Below, in pieces: positions 31,071-39,733 of a stretch of 42,186 nucleotides of DNA. Every line of letters begins with the position of its first letter. Positions within the stretch are counted from its first letter, which is position 1. The notes beneath the pieces were generated by a model. That model ran no database searches, had not been told where the DNA came from, and worked only from the letters and a program-made list of their open reading frames with translations. Source of the DNA: JARYMI01 sp037444845 (GTDB lineage: Bacteria; Acidobacteriota; Aminicenantia; Aminicenantales; UBA8522); NCBI GenBank assembly GCA_037444845.1, contig JBBILQ010000017.1, forward strand, positions 1 to 42,186. The letters are read 5' to 3'. Position numbers and translations under genes: made by a program.

Positions 31071-31406
31071 GTTTTTCCCGTCTTTGTAATTGCTTTTAAA
31101 TGCGGACAGTTTATCTATCCTGGACTATTCACGAAATGAAAGGAAAAAATCCCCTCTCCCCATGTGGGAGAGGGTCGGGGTGAGGGGGATCATTCAAAGA
31201 TTCCCCCTCCCCCCAGGGGAGGGGCCTGCTTTCTGGCATAATTTGTGAATAGGTCAGGTCTATTTGCTTAGTTTTAGATACTCCCAAGATCCTTTCCTGT
31301 CGAGGGAAAATTGGGTAAACACGTACGCTGTCCCTGATTTCCGCGATTTCCGGGCTGGAAAAAAAATCGCGTTCGTGGTAATTTTCTGCTTCACAGTGAG
31401 GCCGGG
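31071..31406. other. intergenic region, 336 bases, with a GC-rich inverted repeat
   Basis: No gene is supported. It holds the repeat at 31151-31226; the rest shows only a GTGAGG ribosome site before the hyuA ATG. No convincing promoter is seen here. Confidence 0.6.
31151..31226. repeat. dispersed GC-rich repeat, CCCCTCTCCC...GGGAGAGGG type
   Basis: CCCTCTCCC at 31152-31160 pairs with GGGAGAGGG about five bases further on. The unit continues GTCGGGGTGAGGGGGATC and is followed by a reverse CCCCCTCCCCCCAGGGGAGGGG block. Repeats of this form are common between genes in many bacteria, and the RNA could form stacked hairpins. It may also aid termination of the DUF362 transcript. Confidence 0.6.
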
Positions 31407-33389
31407 ATGGTCAGAGTCGGGATCGACACAGGCGGGACCTTCACCGATTTCGTGTTTGTCAGCCCGGCCAGGATGTGGATCCACAAAGTCCTCTCCACGC
31501 CCCATCACCCCGGCGATGCCATCAGGCATGGCCTCGAGGAGGCTGGAGTCCTCGGCGAGAAGCTTGATGTCATCCACGGGTCGACTGTGGCCACCAACGC
31601 TCTCCTCGAACGGAAAGGGGCGAAGTTAGCCTTCATCGCGACGGCCGGGTTTGAAGACCTTCTTGAGATCGGCCGCCAGACGCGGCGCGAGCTCTACAAC
31701 ATCCTCGTGGAAAAGAGGAACCCGCTCGTCCCGCGCCGGCTCTGTTTCGGGCTAAAAGAAAGAACGCTTTCCGACGGCCAAGTTCTGCAGCCTGTTGAAA
31801 GCGGCGAAGTTGATGCCGTCATCCAGAAGCTGAAGAAAGCCGGAGTGGAGTCAGTCGCCATCTGTCTCCTCCATTCTTACGCCAACCCGGCCAATGAAGA
31901 GAAGGTTTTGAGAAAGCTCAGGCCGCACGGGTTTTCTCTGTCCGTTTCTCACCGTGTTCTCCGGGAGTACCGGGAGTTCGAGCGGGCGAGCACGACAGCC
32001 ATTAACGCCTATGTCGCTCCGCTGATGGAGCAGTACCTGGGCCGGCTGGGAAAAGACCTGGGCGAGGACTCGGTCCACATCATGCAGTCGAACGGAGGCA
32101 GCGTCTCGGCGCGGAGCGCCAGGGATAATCCCGTATGCACGATTCTATCCGGACCGGCCGGCGGCGTTGTCGGAGCCAAAGAGGTAGCTCGGGCAGCCGG
32201 ATTTTCCAGGATTATTTCTTTCGACATGGGAGGAACGTCAACTGATGTCTCCTTATGCGATGGAGAAATGGCGACGACCACAGAGTCTCTAATCAGCGAC
32301 CTCCCTCTCCGGTTTCCGGTCATCGACATCCACACGGTCGGCTCAGGCGGAGGCTCCCTCGCTTTCATAGATTGGGGCGGTGCGCTTCGCGTCGGGCCAC
32401 AGAGCGCCGGAGCAGACCCGGGGCCAATCTGCTATGGCAGAGGCGAGGACGTCACTGTTACCGATGCCAACCTGGTCCTGGGCCGCCTCGACCCCGACCG
32501 GTTCCTTGGAGGAACGATGAAGCTCTACCCGGAGAGAGCCCGCCGTTTGATGGAGAAGTTTGCCCGCCGGCTGGGTCTCGGCGTGAGTGATCTGGCTGAG
32601 GGGATCATCCGCGTGGCTGACACGACCATGGAAAGGGCGATTCGGGTGATATCCGTCGAAAGAGGGTTTGACCCACGCGACTTCGCCCTCCTGTCGTTCG
32701 GCGGTGCGGGCGGCATGCACGCTTGCAGCCTGGCCCAGCGGCTGCGCATACCGAAGGTGATAGTTCCAAAGAACGCCGGAGTCTTGTCCGCTCTGGGAAT
32801 GCTCCTCTCGGACACGATTAAAGATTATTCCCAGTCGATTCTCAGGCCCGGGGCCGAAGTCACTCACGCTGAGCTCGACCGCTCGTTCCGGCCGCTTTTA
32901 GAGCGGGCCCGCCAGGACCTGAAAAAGGAAGGGTTCAAAGAGGGGCAGATACGCCTGCTTCGTTTTCTTGACGTCCGCTATATCGGCCAGTCCTACGAGC
33001 TGACTGTGCCTTTTACGCCGGCGTACCGGAGAGAGTTCAACAAGCTTCATCAGCGCAAGTACAGCTATGCCGACGAAAAACGGCCTTTGGAGGTTGTGAA
33101 CCTGCGGGTTAAGGCCATCGGTTTGACCAAAAAACCAGCGCTTCCGGAGGTCGAAAGCGCCGGCTCCGACGCCGGCGCGGCGCGACTCGGCCGGCGGCTG
33201 ATGCGTTTCGATGGGAAAGATTATAGAGCTGACGTATATGCCAGGGAACTGTTGAAGGCGGGGAATTTTCTCCGCGGGCCAGTGCTCGTCCTGGATTATG
33301 AATCAACGGCCGTCGTGGGACCTGGTTTTATCTGCCGGGTGGACAAGCACGGCAACTTGATTATGACGAGGCAGAAGGACAGACGATGA
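31407..33389 (+). CDS. hyuA: hydantoinase/oxoprolinase A subunit
   Basis: A 660-residue HyuA-type protein. The N-terminal ATP-grasp-like/actin-fold signature GIDTGGTFTDFVFV (residues 5-18), GSTVATNALLERKG, the central SFDMGGTSTDVSL and SGGGSLAFIDWGGALRVGPQSAGADPGP are typical of N-methylhydantoinase A. These enzymes open hydantoin or oxoproline rings using ATP together with the B subunit. The stop overlaps the hyuB start by 4 bases. Single-subunit oxoprolinases are about 1300 residues, so this is the split form. The exact substrate (hydantoin, 5-oxoproline, or a related ring) is not readable. It is cytoplasmic. Confidence 0.9.
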   Translation: MVRVGIDTGGTFTDFVFVSPARMWIHKVLSTPHHPGDAIRHGLEEAGVLGEKLDVIHGSTVATNALLERKGAKLAFIATAGFEDLLEIGRQTRRELYNILVEKRNPLVPRRLCFGLKERTLSDGQVLQPVESGEVDAVIQKLKKAGVESVAICLLHSYANPANEEKVLRKLRPHGFSLSVSHRVLREYREFERASTTAINAYVAPLMEQYLGRLGKDLGEDSVHIMQSNGGSVSARSARDNPVCTILSGPAGGVVGAKEVARAAGFSRIISFDMGGTSTDVSLCDGEMATTTESLISDLPLRFPVIDIHTVGSGGGSLAFIDWGGALRVGPQSAGADPGPICYGRGEDVTVTDANLVLGRLDPDRFLGGTMKLYPERARRLMEKFARRLGLGVSDLAEGIIRVADTTMERAIRVISVERGFDPRDFALLSFGGAGGMHACSLAQRLRIPKVIVPKNAGVLSALGMLLSDTIKDYSQSILRPGAEVTHAELDRSFRPLLERARQDLKKEGFKEGQIRLLRFLDVRYIGQSYELTVPFTPAYRREFNKLHQRKYSYADEKRPLEVVNLRVKAIGLTKKPALPEVESAGSDAGAARLGRRLMRFDGKDYRADVYARELLKAGNFLRGPVLVLDYESTAVVGPGFICRVDKHGNLIMTRQKDRR

Positions 33390-35005
33390 GAGCCGTCGAC
33401 CCGATCGAGCTCGAGATTTTCAAGAGCATCTTCGTCTCCATCGCCGAGGAGATGGGCGTGGCTCTGTGCCGGTCTTCCTTTTCTCCAAACATCAAAGAGA
33501 GGAAGGATTTCTCCTGCGCCGTCTTCGATGAGAAGGGCGGGACGGTGGCCCAGGGCGACCATCTACCCGTTCACTTGGGAGCCATGCCCATGTCGGTGTT
33601 GAGTGTCATCCAGAACGTGGACCTTGGGCCGGGCGATACGGCCATCCTCAACGACCCCTTCCGCGGCGGCACGCATCTCCCCGACATCACGCTTGTTTCG
33701 CCGGTCTATGTCAAGGGCCGGGCCCGGCCGGCCTATTATGCCGCCAACAGGGCCCATCACTCGGACGTCGGCGGGATGTCGCCCGGCTCAATGCCGCTGG
33801 CCACTGAGATTTATCAGGAGGGTGTGATCATCCCGCCGGTGAAGTTGGTGCGGGCGGGCCGCATTGACAGGGACATCTTAGATTTTGTCCTGGCCAACGT
33901 CCGGACGCCAGAGGAGCGGGAGGGCGACCTGACCGCCCAGTTAGCCGCCAACAGGATTGGCCAGAAGCGCCTTCTGGAAATCACGGAGAAATACGGGTTT
34001 CAAAAGACCAGGGCCTACATGAGGCATCTCCAGGATTATTCCGAACGCATCATGCGCCAGGCTATCCTGGAGATTCCCGACGGCGAGTACGCCTTCCAGG
34101 ATTACCTGGACGACGACGGAATCAGCCGGGAGCCGGTCAAAATCCAGGTGGCCATTCGTGTCCGGGGCGATTCTGCGGTAGTGGATTTCTCCGGAACAGA
34201 CCCTCAGAGAGAGGGGAGTGTCAACGCTAACTACGCGATCACCCTCTCGGCCACGATGTATGTGTTCAGGTGCATCATTCGCGGTGATGTCCCTTATAAC
34301 TCCGGGCTGCTGCGGCCGATCCGGTTGGTGGCGCCGGAAGGCAGCATCGTCAACGCCCGGCCGCCCGCGGCGGTGGCCGGGGGAAACGTCGAAACATCGC
34401 AGCGGATCACCGACGTGCTTTTGGGCGCTCTGGCAAGGGCTGTGCCAGAAAGAATTCCCGCCGCCTCGAGCGGGACGATGAACAACATCACTTTCGGCGG
34501 ACAACATCCAGCGACGGGCCGAAATTTTGCTTACTACGAGACGATCGGCGGCGGCATGGGGGCAAGCACGGAGCGGGACGGGTTGAGCGGCGTCCACACC
34601 CACATGACCAACACGCGAAACACCCCTGTCGAAGCCCTGGAACACTATCTCCCCATCCGGATCAGGCGGTATTCGCTGCGACGGTTTTCCGGCGGCGAGG
34701 GCAGGTTCAGGGGAGGCGATGGAATTGTCAGGGAATATGAATTCCTCGCTCCGGCCAAAATCAACATTCTTTCTGAGCGCCGCGTCTTTCCTCCCTACGG
34801 CCTGGCGGGCGGAAGGCCGGGGAAAAAGGGAAAAAACCTTCTGCGGCGCGGCTTAAGAGCGATACGTCTCGGCTCCAAAGCGTCCTTCTTGGTTGAGAAA
34901 GGAGACGTCGTCATCGTCCGGACACCGGGCGGGGGAGGCTACGGGAGAGCTAAGCTGAAAAGAGGAAAACGCGACTGGGTCGTCCGGAGGAAAACGGGGC
35001 GATGA
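33386..35005 (+). CDS. hyuB: hydantoinase/oxoprolinase B subunit
   Basis: A 539-residue HyuB-type protein: ELEIFKSIFVSIAEEMG at the start, SFSPNIKERKDFSCAVFD, QGDHLPVHLGAMP, LNDPFRGGTHLPDITLVSPV, the RAHHSDVGGMSPGSMP motif and, near the end, NTPVEALEHYLPIRI and RFRGGDGIVREYEF. The family couples with HyuA for ATP-dependent ring opening. The start overlaps hyuA and its end overlaps the MFS transporter gene, each by 4 bases, so the three are one translationally coupled operon. The protein ends with a basic tail and no membrane segment. Confidence 0.9.
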   Translation: MRAVDPIELEIFKSIFVSIAEEMGVALCRSSFSPNIKERKDFSCAVFDEKGGTVAQGDHLPVHLGAMPMSVLSVIQNVDLGPGDTAILNDPFRGGTHLPDITLVSPVYVKGRARPAYYAANRAHHSDVGGMSPGSMPLATEIYQEGVIIPPVKLVRAGRIDRDILDFVLANVRTPEEREGDLTAQLAANRIGQKRLLEITEKYGFQKTRAYMRHLQDYSERIMRQAILEIPDGEYAFQDYLDDDGISREPVKIQVAIRVRGDSAVVDFSGTDPQREGSVNANYAITLSATMYVFRCIIRGDVPYNSGLLRPIRLVAPEGSIVNARPPAAVAGGNVETSQRITDVLLGALARAVPERIPAASSGTMNNITFGGQHPATGRNFAYYETIGGGMGASTERDGLSGVHTHMTNTRNTPVEALEHYLPIRIRRYSLRRFSGGEGRFRGGDGIVREYEFLAPAKINILSERRVFPPYGLAGGRPGKKGKNLLRRGLRAIRLGSKASFLVEKGDVVIVRTPGGGGYGRAKLKRGKRDWVVRRKTGR

Positions 35006-36243
35006 CTAAATCCCGCGAGTCCTGGGTAAAGCAAATTACACTCGTCCAGAGAAGAGCGCTCATATCCGCCTCGCTGGGATGGATGCTGGACAGCATGGAC
35101 ATCATGCTCTATGCCATGGTCCTCGCCCACCTCATGAAACATTTTGGTATGTCCACGGCCACGGCCGGCCTGATGGGGTCGCTGACGCTCCTTGCTTCGG
35201 CTGTGGGCGGCGTTCTCTTTGGGCTCATCGCTGATAAATTCGGCCGGGTCAAAGCGCTGATGGGGAGCATCCTTGTCTATTCTGTATTCACTGGAGCTTG
35301 CGGCCTTTCCCAGAATATCGTGCAGCTTGGGGTGTTCCGGGTTTTACTCGGGCTGGGGATGGGCGGCGAATGGGCCTCCGGAGCGGCGCTCGTCGCAGAG
35401 ACCTGGCCGGCAGAGCACCGCGGGAAAGCCCTGGGGATCATGCAGAGCTCCTGGGCGATCGGCTACGCTCTGGCAGCCGGAGTCACGGCACTCGTCCTCC
35501 CGCGGCTTGGCTGGCGGGGCGTTTTTTTCGTCGGAGTCCTGCCGGCGCTCCTGACGCTCTGGATCAGACGCCGCGTCGAGGAGCCGGAAATCTGGAGGAG
35601 AAGCTCGGAAAAAGCGAAAGACGCCCCGGCCAAAGGCGGCCTGGCGGAGATATTCCGCCGGCCTTTCTTGAAAAACGCGCTCGTGACGAGCTTGATGAAC
35701 GCCGGGACGATGTTCGCGTGGTGGGGCCTTTTCACCTGGATCCCCGCCTATCTCGGGTTGCCGTCCGACCAGGGAGGAATGGGGTTGAGCGTGGTCAAAA
35801 CGTCATCGTGGATTATCGTCATGCAGACCGGGATGTGGCTCGGGTATGTGAGCTTCGGGTTCATCTGCGACCGGGCAGGAAGGAAGAAGACCTACATCTT
35901 TTATCTTTTTGCGGCGGCAGCGCTTGTTTTCCTCTACAGCAGCGTCCGCCACAACACGGCGCTTCTTCTGCTGGGGCCGTTCCTGGCCTTTTTCGGCACC
36001 GGCTATTTCTCCGGGTTCGGGACGATCACTGCCGAGATATTCCCGACACGGATCCGGGCATCCGCCCAGGGGTTCACCTATAACATCGGCCGCGGTCTGA
36101 GCGCCCTGGCGCCATTCACTATCGGCGCCCTGGCCAAAACGCACGGCCTCTCGCTGGCCTTTTATCTGACGGCCGCGTTTTACCTTTTCTCAGCGGCTGT
36201 CGCCTTCGCCCTTCCCGAGACCAAGGGCAAGTCCCTCGACTAA
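35002..36243 (+). CDS. MFS transporter, probable substrate importer of the hyu operon
   Basis: A 413-residue major facilitator protein with about 12 membrane segments. The signature loops are present: GLIADKFGRVKALMGS (loop 2-3, D-x-x-G-R), a GMGGEWASGAALVAETWP motif after helix 4 characteristic of sugar/aromatic acid (SV2/AAHS) type carriers, and CDRAGRKKTYIF for the second half. Its gene is coupled to hyuB by a 4-bp overlap, so it very probably imports the ring compound or exports the product handled by HyuAB. The substrate is inferred from context only. No regulator gene is adjacent. Confidence 0.85.
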   Translation: MTKSRESWVKQITLVQRRALISASLGWMLDSMDIMLYAMVLAHLMKHFGMSTATAGLMGSLTLLASAVGGVLFGLIADKFGRVKALMGSILVYSVFTGACGLSQNIVQLGVFRVLLGLGMGGEWASGAALVAETWPAEHRGKALGIMQSSWAIGYALAAGVTALVLPRLGWRGVFFVGVLPALLTLWIRRRVEEPEIWRRSSEKAKDAPAKGGLAEIFRRPFLKNALVTSLMNAGTMFAWWGLFTWIPAYLGLPSDQGGMGLSVVKTSSWIIVMQTGMWLGYVSFGFICDRAGRKKTYIFYLFAAAALVFLYSSVRHNTALLLLGPFLAFFGTGYFSGFGTITAEIFPTRIRASAQGFTYNIGRGLSALAPFTIGALAKTHGLSLAFYLTAAFYLFSAAVAFALPETKGKSLD

Positions 36244-36264
36244 CCTTGAATTCGAATTCGATTT

Positions 36265-36294
36265 TTGACTTTGTTGAGGACGGTGTGGTATAAA
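36265..36294 (+). promoter_or_regulatory. promoter of the DUF362-aldehyde dehydrogenase operon, near-leaderless
   Basis: TTGACT at 36265-36270 and TATAAA at 36289-36294, 18-base spacer, -10 preceded by TGTGG. The predicted start is near 36301 and the ATG is at 36304. Confidence 0.6.
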
Positions 36295-36303
36295 GCATAG
36301 CTC

Positions 36304-37587
36304 ATGGAGGGGAGAAAAAAGGTCATTCTTCGGCGGGCAGAAAGCTACGACCCCGCCATCATCGCTGAAATCATCCGCCAGGGCATTGACGAGCTGAATT
36401 TGGCGCCTCGGATAAAAGGCCGCGTCACAATCAAGCCGAATGTCGTCATGGCCCACCATAAAGTGACGCCGTCGGCTTACACGCGGCCGGAATTTCTGGA
36501 CGGCCTTCTGAGCGCAATCGGAAGCGTTTCAGGACGGAATACCCGAATCACCGTTGCCGAGAAATGCGGCGCGGCTATCCCGACAACGCGAATGTTCAGA
36601 CGGGCCAGCTATTATAAACTGAAAAAGAAGCATGACTTCAAGCTTATGGCCATCGAAGAGGCAAAGAAGAAAAGAATCCCGCTTCATAAGGGGATCATCC
36701 ATCAAAAAATCCGGACAGCGCGGGAGATCGTCGACAGGGATTTCCTCGTCTACGCTCCAAAGCTGAAGACCAACTCCCTCAGCCACGGTTTGACTGCCGC
36801 CCTCAAACTCAACATCGGCATCCTCTGCGACCCGGAGAGGATGTGGAACCACAACTACAACCTCGATGAGAAAATCGTCGACCTGCTGGAGGTCGGATAT
36901 CCGGATTTTATCGCCACCGACGCCATCGAGGTCTCAAGCGGCGGCAATCACCTCACCCAGCACAGCCAACATTTAGGGGTCATCATCCTGGCCGCAAACC
37001 CACTGGCCCACGACGTCGTCTGCAGTCACATTTTCCACCTCGACCCTCGCCAAATCGGACACTTGGCCGCCGCCGAGAAGAGGGGCTACGGCTCGCTAAG
37101 CCTGGCCGATGTTGACGTTTCCGGCGATGTAACGCTCGCAGAAATCCGCGAAAAGACGAAGACTTGGCCGACAGGGTTCACGCGGGTCGACGACCTGAAC
37201 TGCGCGATCCGTGTTCTAAGCGGCGAGCCCTACTGCGTCGGCGGCTGTCACGGCGTTTTCTTAGACTGGCTCTACATGATCAAGGACCGAAAACCCGAGC
37301 TCTGGCAAAATCTTCCCCCCTGGATTGTCGTCATCGGAGAGTACAAAGGGGATGTCGTGGCTGACAGGCTGCTCATGATCGGCAAATGCACGAAGGTAGA
37401 GGGCAGAGTCTCGGCCAGGCACAAGCGCAGGATAAAGGGATGTCCTCCCAAGCACAAAACCCTCGTCCTGCTGCTTTTTCTCAAAGCCGGGATTATCAAC
37501 CCGCTCTTCAGGTTCGACCTGATTATCGATGCCTATCCGCTGCTTTTTTTATCCTGGCTCAAAAGGTTTATCACCGGGAGGTTTTAA
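36304..37587 (+). CDS. DUF362 protein, cytoplasmic form
   Basis: A 427-residue protein with the DUF362 pattern: VTIKPNVVMAHHKVTPSAYTRPEFLDGLLSAI, ITVAEKCGAAIPTTRMFRRASYY, LVYAPKLKTNSLSHGLTAALKLNIGIL and PDFIATDAIEVSSGGNHLTQHSQHLGVIILAANPLAHDVV. It differs from the exported DUF362 protein at 29469 by having no Tat or Sec signal and by a hydrophobic C-terminal end (LVLLLFLKAGIINPLF, YPLLFLSWLKRF) that may attach it to the membrane. The biochemical role is unknown. It lies four to seven bases upstream of the aldehyde dehydrogenase gene and shares its promoter, so they likely act on linked steps. Confidence 0.75.
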   Translation: MEGRKKVILRRAESYDPAIIAEIIRQGIDELNLAPRIKGRVTIKPNVVMAHHKVTPSAYTRPEFLDGLLSAIGSVSGRNTRITVAEKCGAAIPTTRMFRRASYYKLKKKHDFKLMAIEEAKKKRIPLHKGIIHQKIRTAREIVDRDFLVYAPKLKTNSLSHGLTAALKLNIGILCDPERMWNHNYNLDEKIVDLLEVGYPDFIATDAIEVSSGGNHLTQHSQHLGVIILAANPLAHDVVCSHIFHLDPRQIGHLAAAEKRGYGSLSLADVDVSGDVTLAEIREKTKTWPTGFTRVDDLNCAIRVLSGEPYCVGGCHGVFLDWLYMIKDRKPELWQNLPPWIVVIGEYKGDVVADRLLMIGKCTKVEGRVSARHKRRIKGCPPKHKTLVLLLFLKAGIINPLFRFDLIIDAYPLLFLSWLKRFITGRF

Positions 37588-37590
37588 GTG

Positions 37591-39243
37591 ATGAGCAGCT
37601 TGGATGGCCGCCTCTTCATCGCTGATGAGCGGGTGCAAACCAGGGACAAAATAGCGGTGGAGAACCCGGCGACGCTGGAGTTATTAGGGGAGGCATGCCT
37701 GGCTTCCACTGACGATTGTCACCGGGCGGTTGAAGCGGCCAGAAAAGCTTTCCCCGCGTGGCGCTCTCTTCCAGCCGAGAAAAAACAACGGGTATTTCTC
37801 GCCGCGAGGGACATCCTGCTCCGCCGCGCTGATGAAATTGCCAGGCTCATTGCTTTAGAAAAAGGCTCGCCGCTTCCCGAATCCATGGCGGTTGAAGTCC
37901 TGACCGTCCTTGAAGCTCTTGATTATTACGGCCATAATCAAAAAAGAGCCCTCAGCCCTAAAAAGACGTCGGCTCATGTGCCGTTTTTTAGCCACAAGAG
38001 AAATGTTTTTTTGTTCCAGCCGCTGGGGCCCACGTTGATCATCTCGCCCTGGAATTTTCCGTTCATGATTCCTTTCGGCGATGTCATCAGCGCCCTGACA
38101 GCGGGGAACACGGTTATTCTCAGGCCTTCTGCTTCTACGCCTTTTTCAGCTCTGGCTATAGGCGAAATTTTCTTTGAGGCCGGGATGCCGCCGGGAGTAT
38201 TGAACGTCGTCCCCTGCAAAGTGGGCCAGGCTGAAGAGCTTATACTGAATCCCGAAGTTCAATCGATCGTCTTCACGGGCAGCGTGTCGGTGGGGAGGAG
38301 AATCATGGAGCTGGCCAGCCGGAACCTGGCCAGCCTTGTCCTCGAGCTCGGCGGCAAGGACCCGATGATCGTCCTTGAGGATGCGAACCTTGAGGAGGCA
38401 GCTCGCGGCGCCGTTTGGGCCGGGTTCATGAACACCGGCCAGAGCTGCGCTTCGGTCGAGCGGATCTACGCCGCCTCAAAGATCGCGGATGAATTTCTGG
38501 AGAAGGTCGTCGCTCTAACCAGCGCTCTCCGAGTCGGCAATCCGATCGACCTAAGTATCGATATCGGGCCGATGGAAAACCTGGGCCAGCTCAAGGTCGT
38601 CGAGGAGCACATCAGCGATGCCAGAGAGAAGGGAGCTGAAGTCCTTTGCGGCGGCCGGCGACTGGACACCCTTCCCGGTTACTTTTTTCCTCCGACGGTG
38701 CTCGGCCGCGTCGATCACACGATGAAGGTCATGACCGAAGAGACGTTTGGTCCCGCCCTTCCGGTCATGACCTTTTCTGATGTCGAAGAAGCCGTCGCCC
38801 TGGCCAACGACAGCCGCTACGGCCTGACCGCTTCCGTCTGGACACGCGACGAAAAAGCAGCCACCCGGGTGGCTGAGCAACTCGAGGTTGGCACGGTCAC
38901 CATCAACGACCATATGTGCACCTTCAGCGAACCAAGGGCCATCTGGGGAGGCGTCAAGCAGACCGGGTTTGGCCGGACGCACGGGCCTTATGGCCTGTTA
39001 GAGCTCGTCAACATCAAATATGTCTCCGCTGATTTTGCCGGAAAGCAGGACAGGATGTGGTGGTATCCCTACTCCGCGGCGAAACTTCGGGTGCTGACTA
39101 ACTCCCTTTGCCTTCTCTTCCATCGTCGACGCAGCCAAAAAGCCAGGGCGCTCTTTTCTCTCGTCCCTCGCCTCGGCACCGTGAATGCCGCGCTGCCCTT
39201 CCGCAGCCTGCTCAAGGTTTCCTCCCGTCTCTTCCGCAGATAA
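37591..39243 (+). CDS. NAD(P)-dependent aldehyde dehydrogenase
   Basis: About 550 residues of the ALDH superfamily. The conserved blocks are LGPTLIISPWNFPFMIPFGDVISALTAGNTVILRPSA, VFTGSVSVGRRI, catalytic Glu252 in ELGGKDPMIV, catalytic Cys286 in NTGQSCASVERIY and EETFGPALPVMTF. It oxidises an aldehyde to an acid with NAD(P); the specific aldehyde is unknown. A C-terminal extension of about 60 residues (WWYPYSAAKLRVLTNSLCLLFHRR...) is basic and hydrophobic and may bind the membrane or a partner, as in membrane-linked fatty aldehyde dehydrogenases. The ATG was chosen over the adjacent GTG at 37588 because of its spacing to GGGAGG. Co-transcribed with the DUF362 gene. Confidence 0.9.
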   Translation: MSSLDGRLFIADERVQTRDKIAVENPATLELLGEACLASTDDCHRAVEAARKAFPAWRSLPAEKKQRVFLAARDILLRRADEIARLIALEKGSPLPESMAVEVLTVLEALDYYGHNQKRALSPKKTSAHVPFFSHKRNVFLFQPLGPTLIISPWNFPFMIPFGDVISALTAGNTVILRPSASTPFSALAIGEIFFEAGMPPGVLNVVPCKVGQAEELILNPEVQSIVFTGSVSVGRRIMELASRNLASLVLELGGKDPMIVLEDANLEEAARGAVWAGFMNTGQSCASVERIYAASKIADEFLEKVVALTSALRVGNPIDLSIDIGPMENLGQLKVVEEHISDAREKGAEVLCGGRRLDTLPGYFFPPTVLGRVDHTMKVMTEETFGPALPVMTFSDVEEAVALANDSRYGLTASVWTRDEKAATRVAEQLEVGTVTINDHMCTFSEPRAIWGGVKQTGFGRTHGPYGLLELVNIKYVSADFAGKQDRMWWYPYSAAKLRVLTNSLCLLFHRRRSQKARALFSLVPRLGTVNAALPFRSLLKVSSRLFRR

Positions 39244-39320
39244 TTAGGGGGATAATTCGGGGGACGCCATACGTAATACACTAAATGCAGCTTATAGCCT
39301 GCCAATTCCCGGGATTTCCC

Positions 39321-39347
39321 AATTGTTAAGACCTGACCTCGTCCTTT
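39321..39347. repeat. 27-bp direct repeat, copy 1 (copy 2 at 42079-42105)
   Basis: From AATTGTTAAG to GTCCTTT; 25 of 27 bases match 42079-42105 in the same orientation. A nearby GGGGGACGCCATAC block (about 39260) resembles sequences seen near REP-associated transposases. The two copies bracket the toxin-antitoxin island. Confidence 0.6.
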
Positions 39348-39352
39348 CCCCT

Positions 39353-39733
39353 CTAATTCGCTCTCTTATAGCGTCCGATAATTCTCTCCCTCTCTTCGTT
39401 CTCCTTATCGCCCTTATAAAAGATCTCAATAAGCTCGACCTTGTCCACTTCCTCGAAATGGGCGTAGATCACTCTGATTCCAGAATGGGCACCCTTTCCC
39501 TTAAGCGCCCTGCAGGCAAATTTCCGGCCCTTGTAAACTTTTGGGCTTTGAAAACCAAGCCCTGGTATCTGGACAATGCCTTTATTGTCAATTCCAAGCT
39601 TATGGAAGAGCATGAGCTCAGTTTTGATGAAATTTTCCAAATCATTCTCGAACGATGGGAATCTCTTGAGGAGCCTCTTCATATCCCGCTCGAATTCCGG
39701 TAGACGGATGATTTCTTTAAACGGCGTCGTCAT
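39353..39733 (-). CDS. RelE-family toxin (partner of a Panacea antitoxin)
   Basis: About 126 residues from the ATG at 39733, with a GGGAG ribosome site. PEFERDMKRLLKRFPSFENDLENF, GRKFACRALKGKGAHSGIRVIY and KVELIEIFYKGDKENEERERIIGRYKR match the RelE-like mRNA interferase fold: two N-terminal helices and a four-strand sheet with basic residues. It follows a gene for an XRE-Panacea antitoxin and overlaps its end by 17 bases, so the two form one operon. The start at 39733 was chosen over the longer frame because only it fits the operon and ribosome site. It probably cleaves mRNA on the ribosome when free. Confidence 0.8.
   Translation of the reverse strand: MTTPFKEIIRLPEFERDMKRLLKRFPSFENDLENFIKTELMLFHKLGIDNKGIVQIPGLGFQSPKVYKGRKFACRALKGKGAHSGIRVIYAHFEEVDKVELIEIFYKGDKENEERERIIGRYKRAN

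Noticed and set aside
31141..31250. Start of a CRISPR array
   Set aside because: The GC-rich blocks are inverted copies within one element; there are no evenly spaced direct repeats with unique spacers and no cas gene.
35298..36083. A 261-codon frame overlapping the MFS gene in another frame
   Set aside because: Arg/Pro/Gly-rich, no hydrophobic segments, and it lies within a clear 12-helix transporter.
36241..36262. GAATTCGAATTC palindrome after the MFS gene as a terminator
   Set aside because: The short AT-rich palindrome has no GC-rich stem; it more likely belongs to the promoter region of the next operon.
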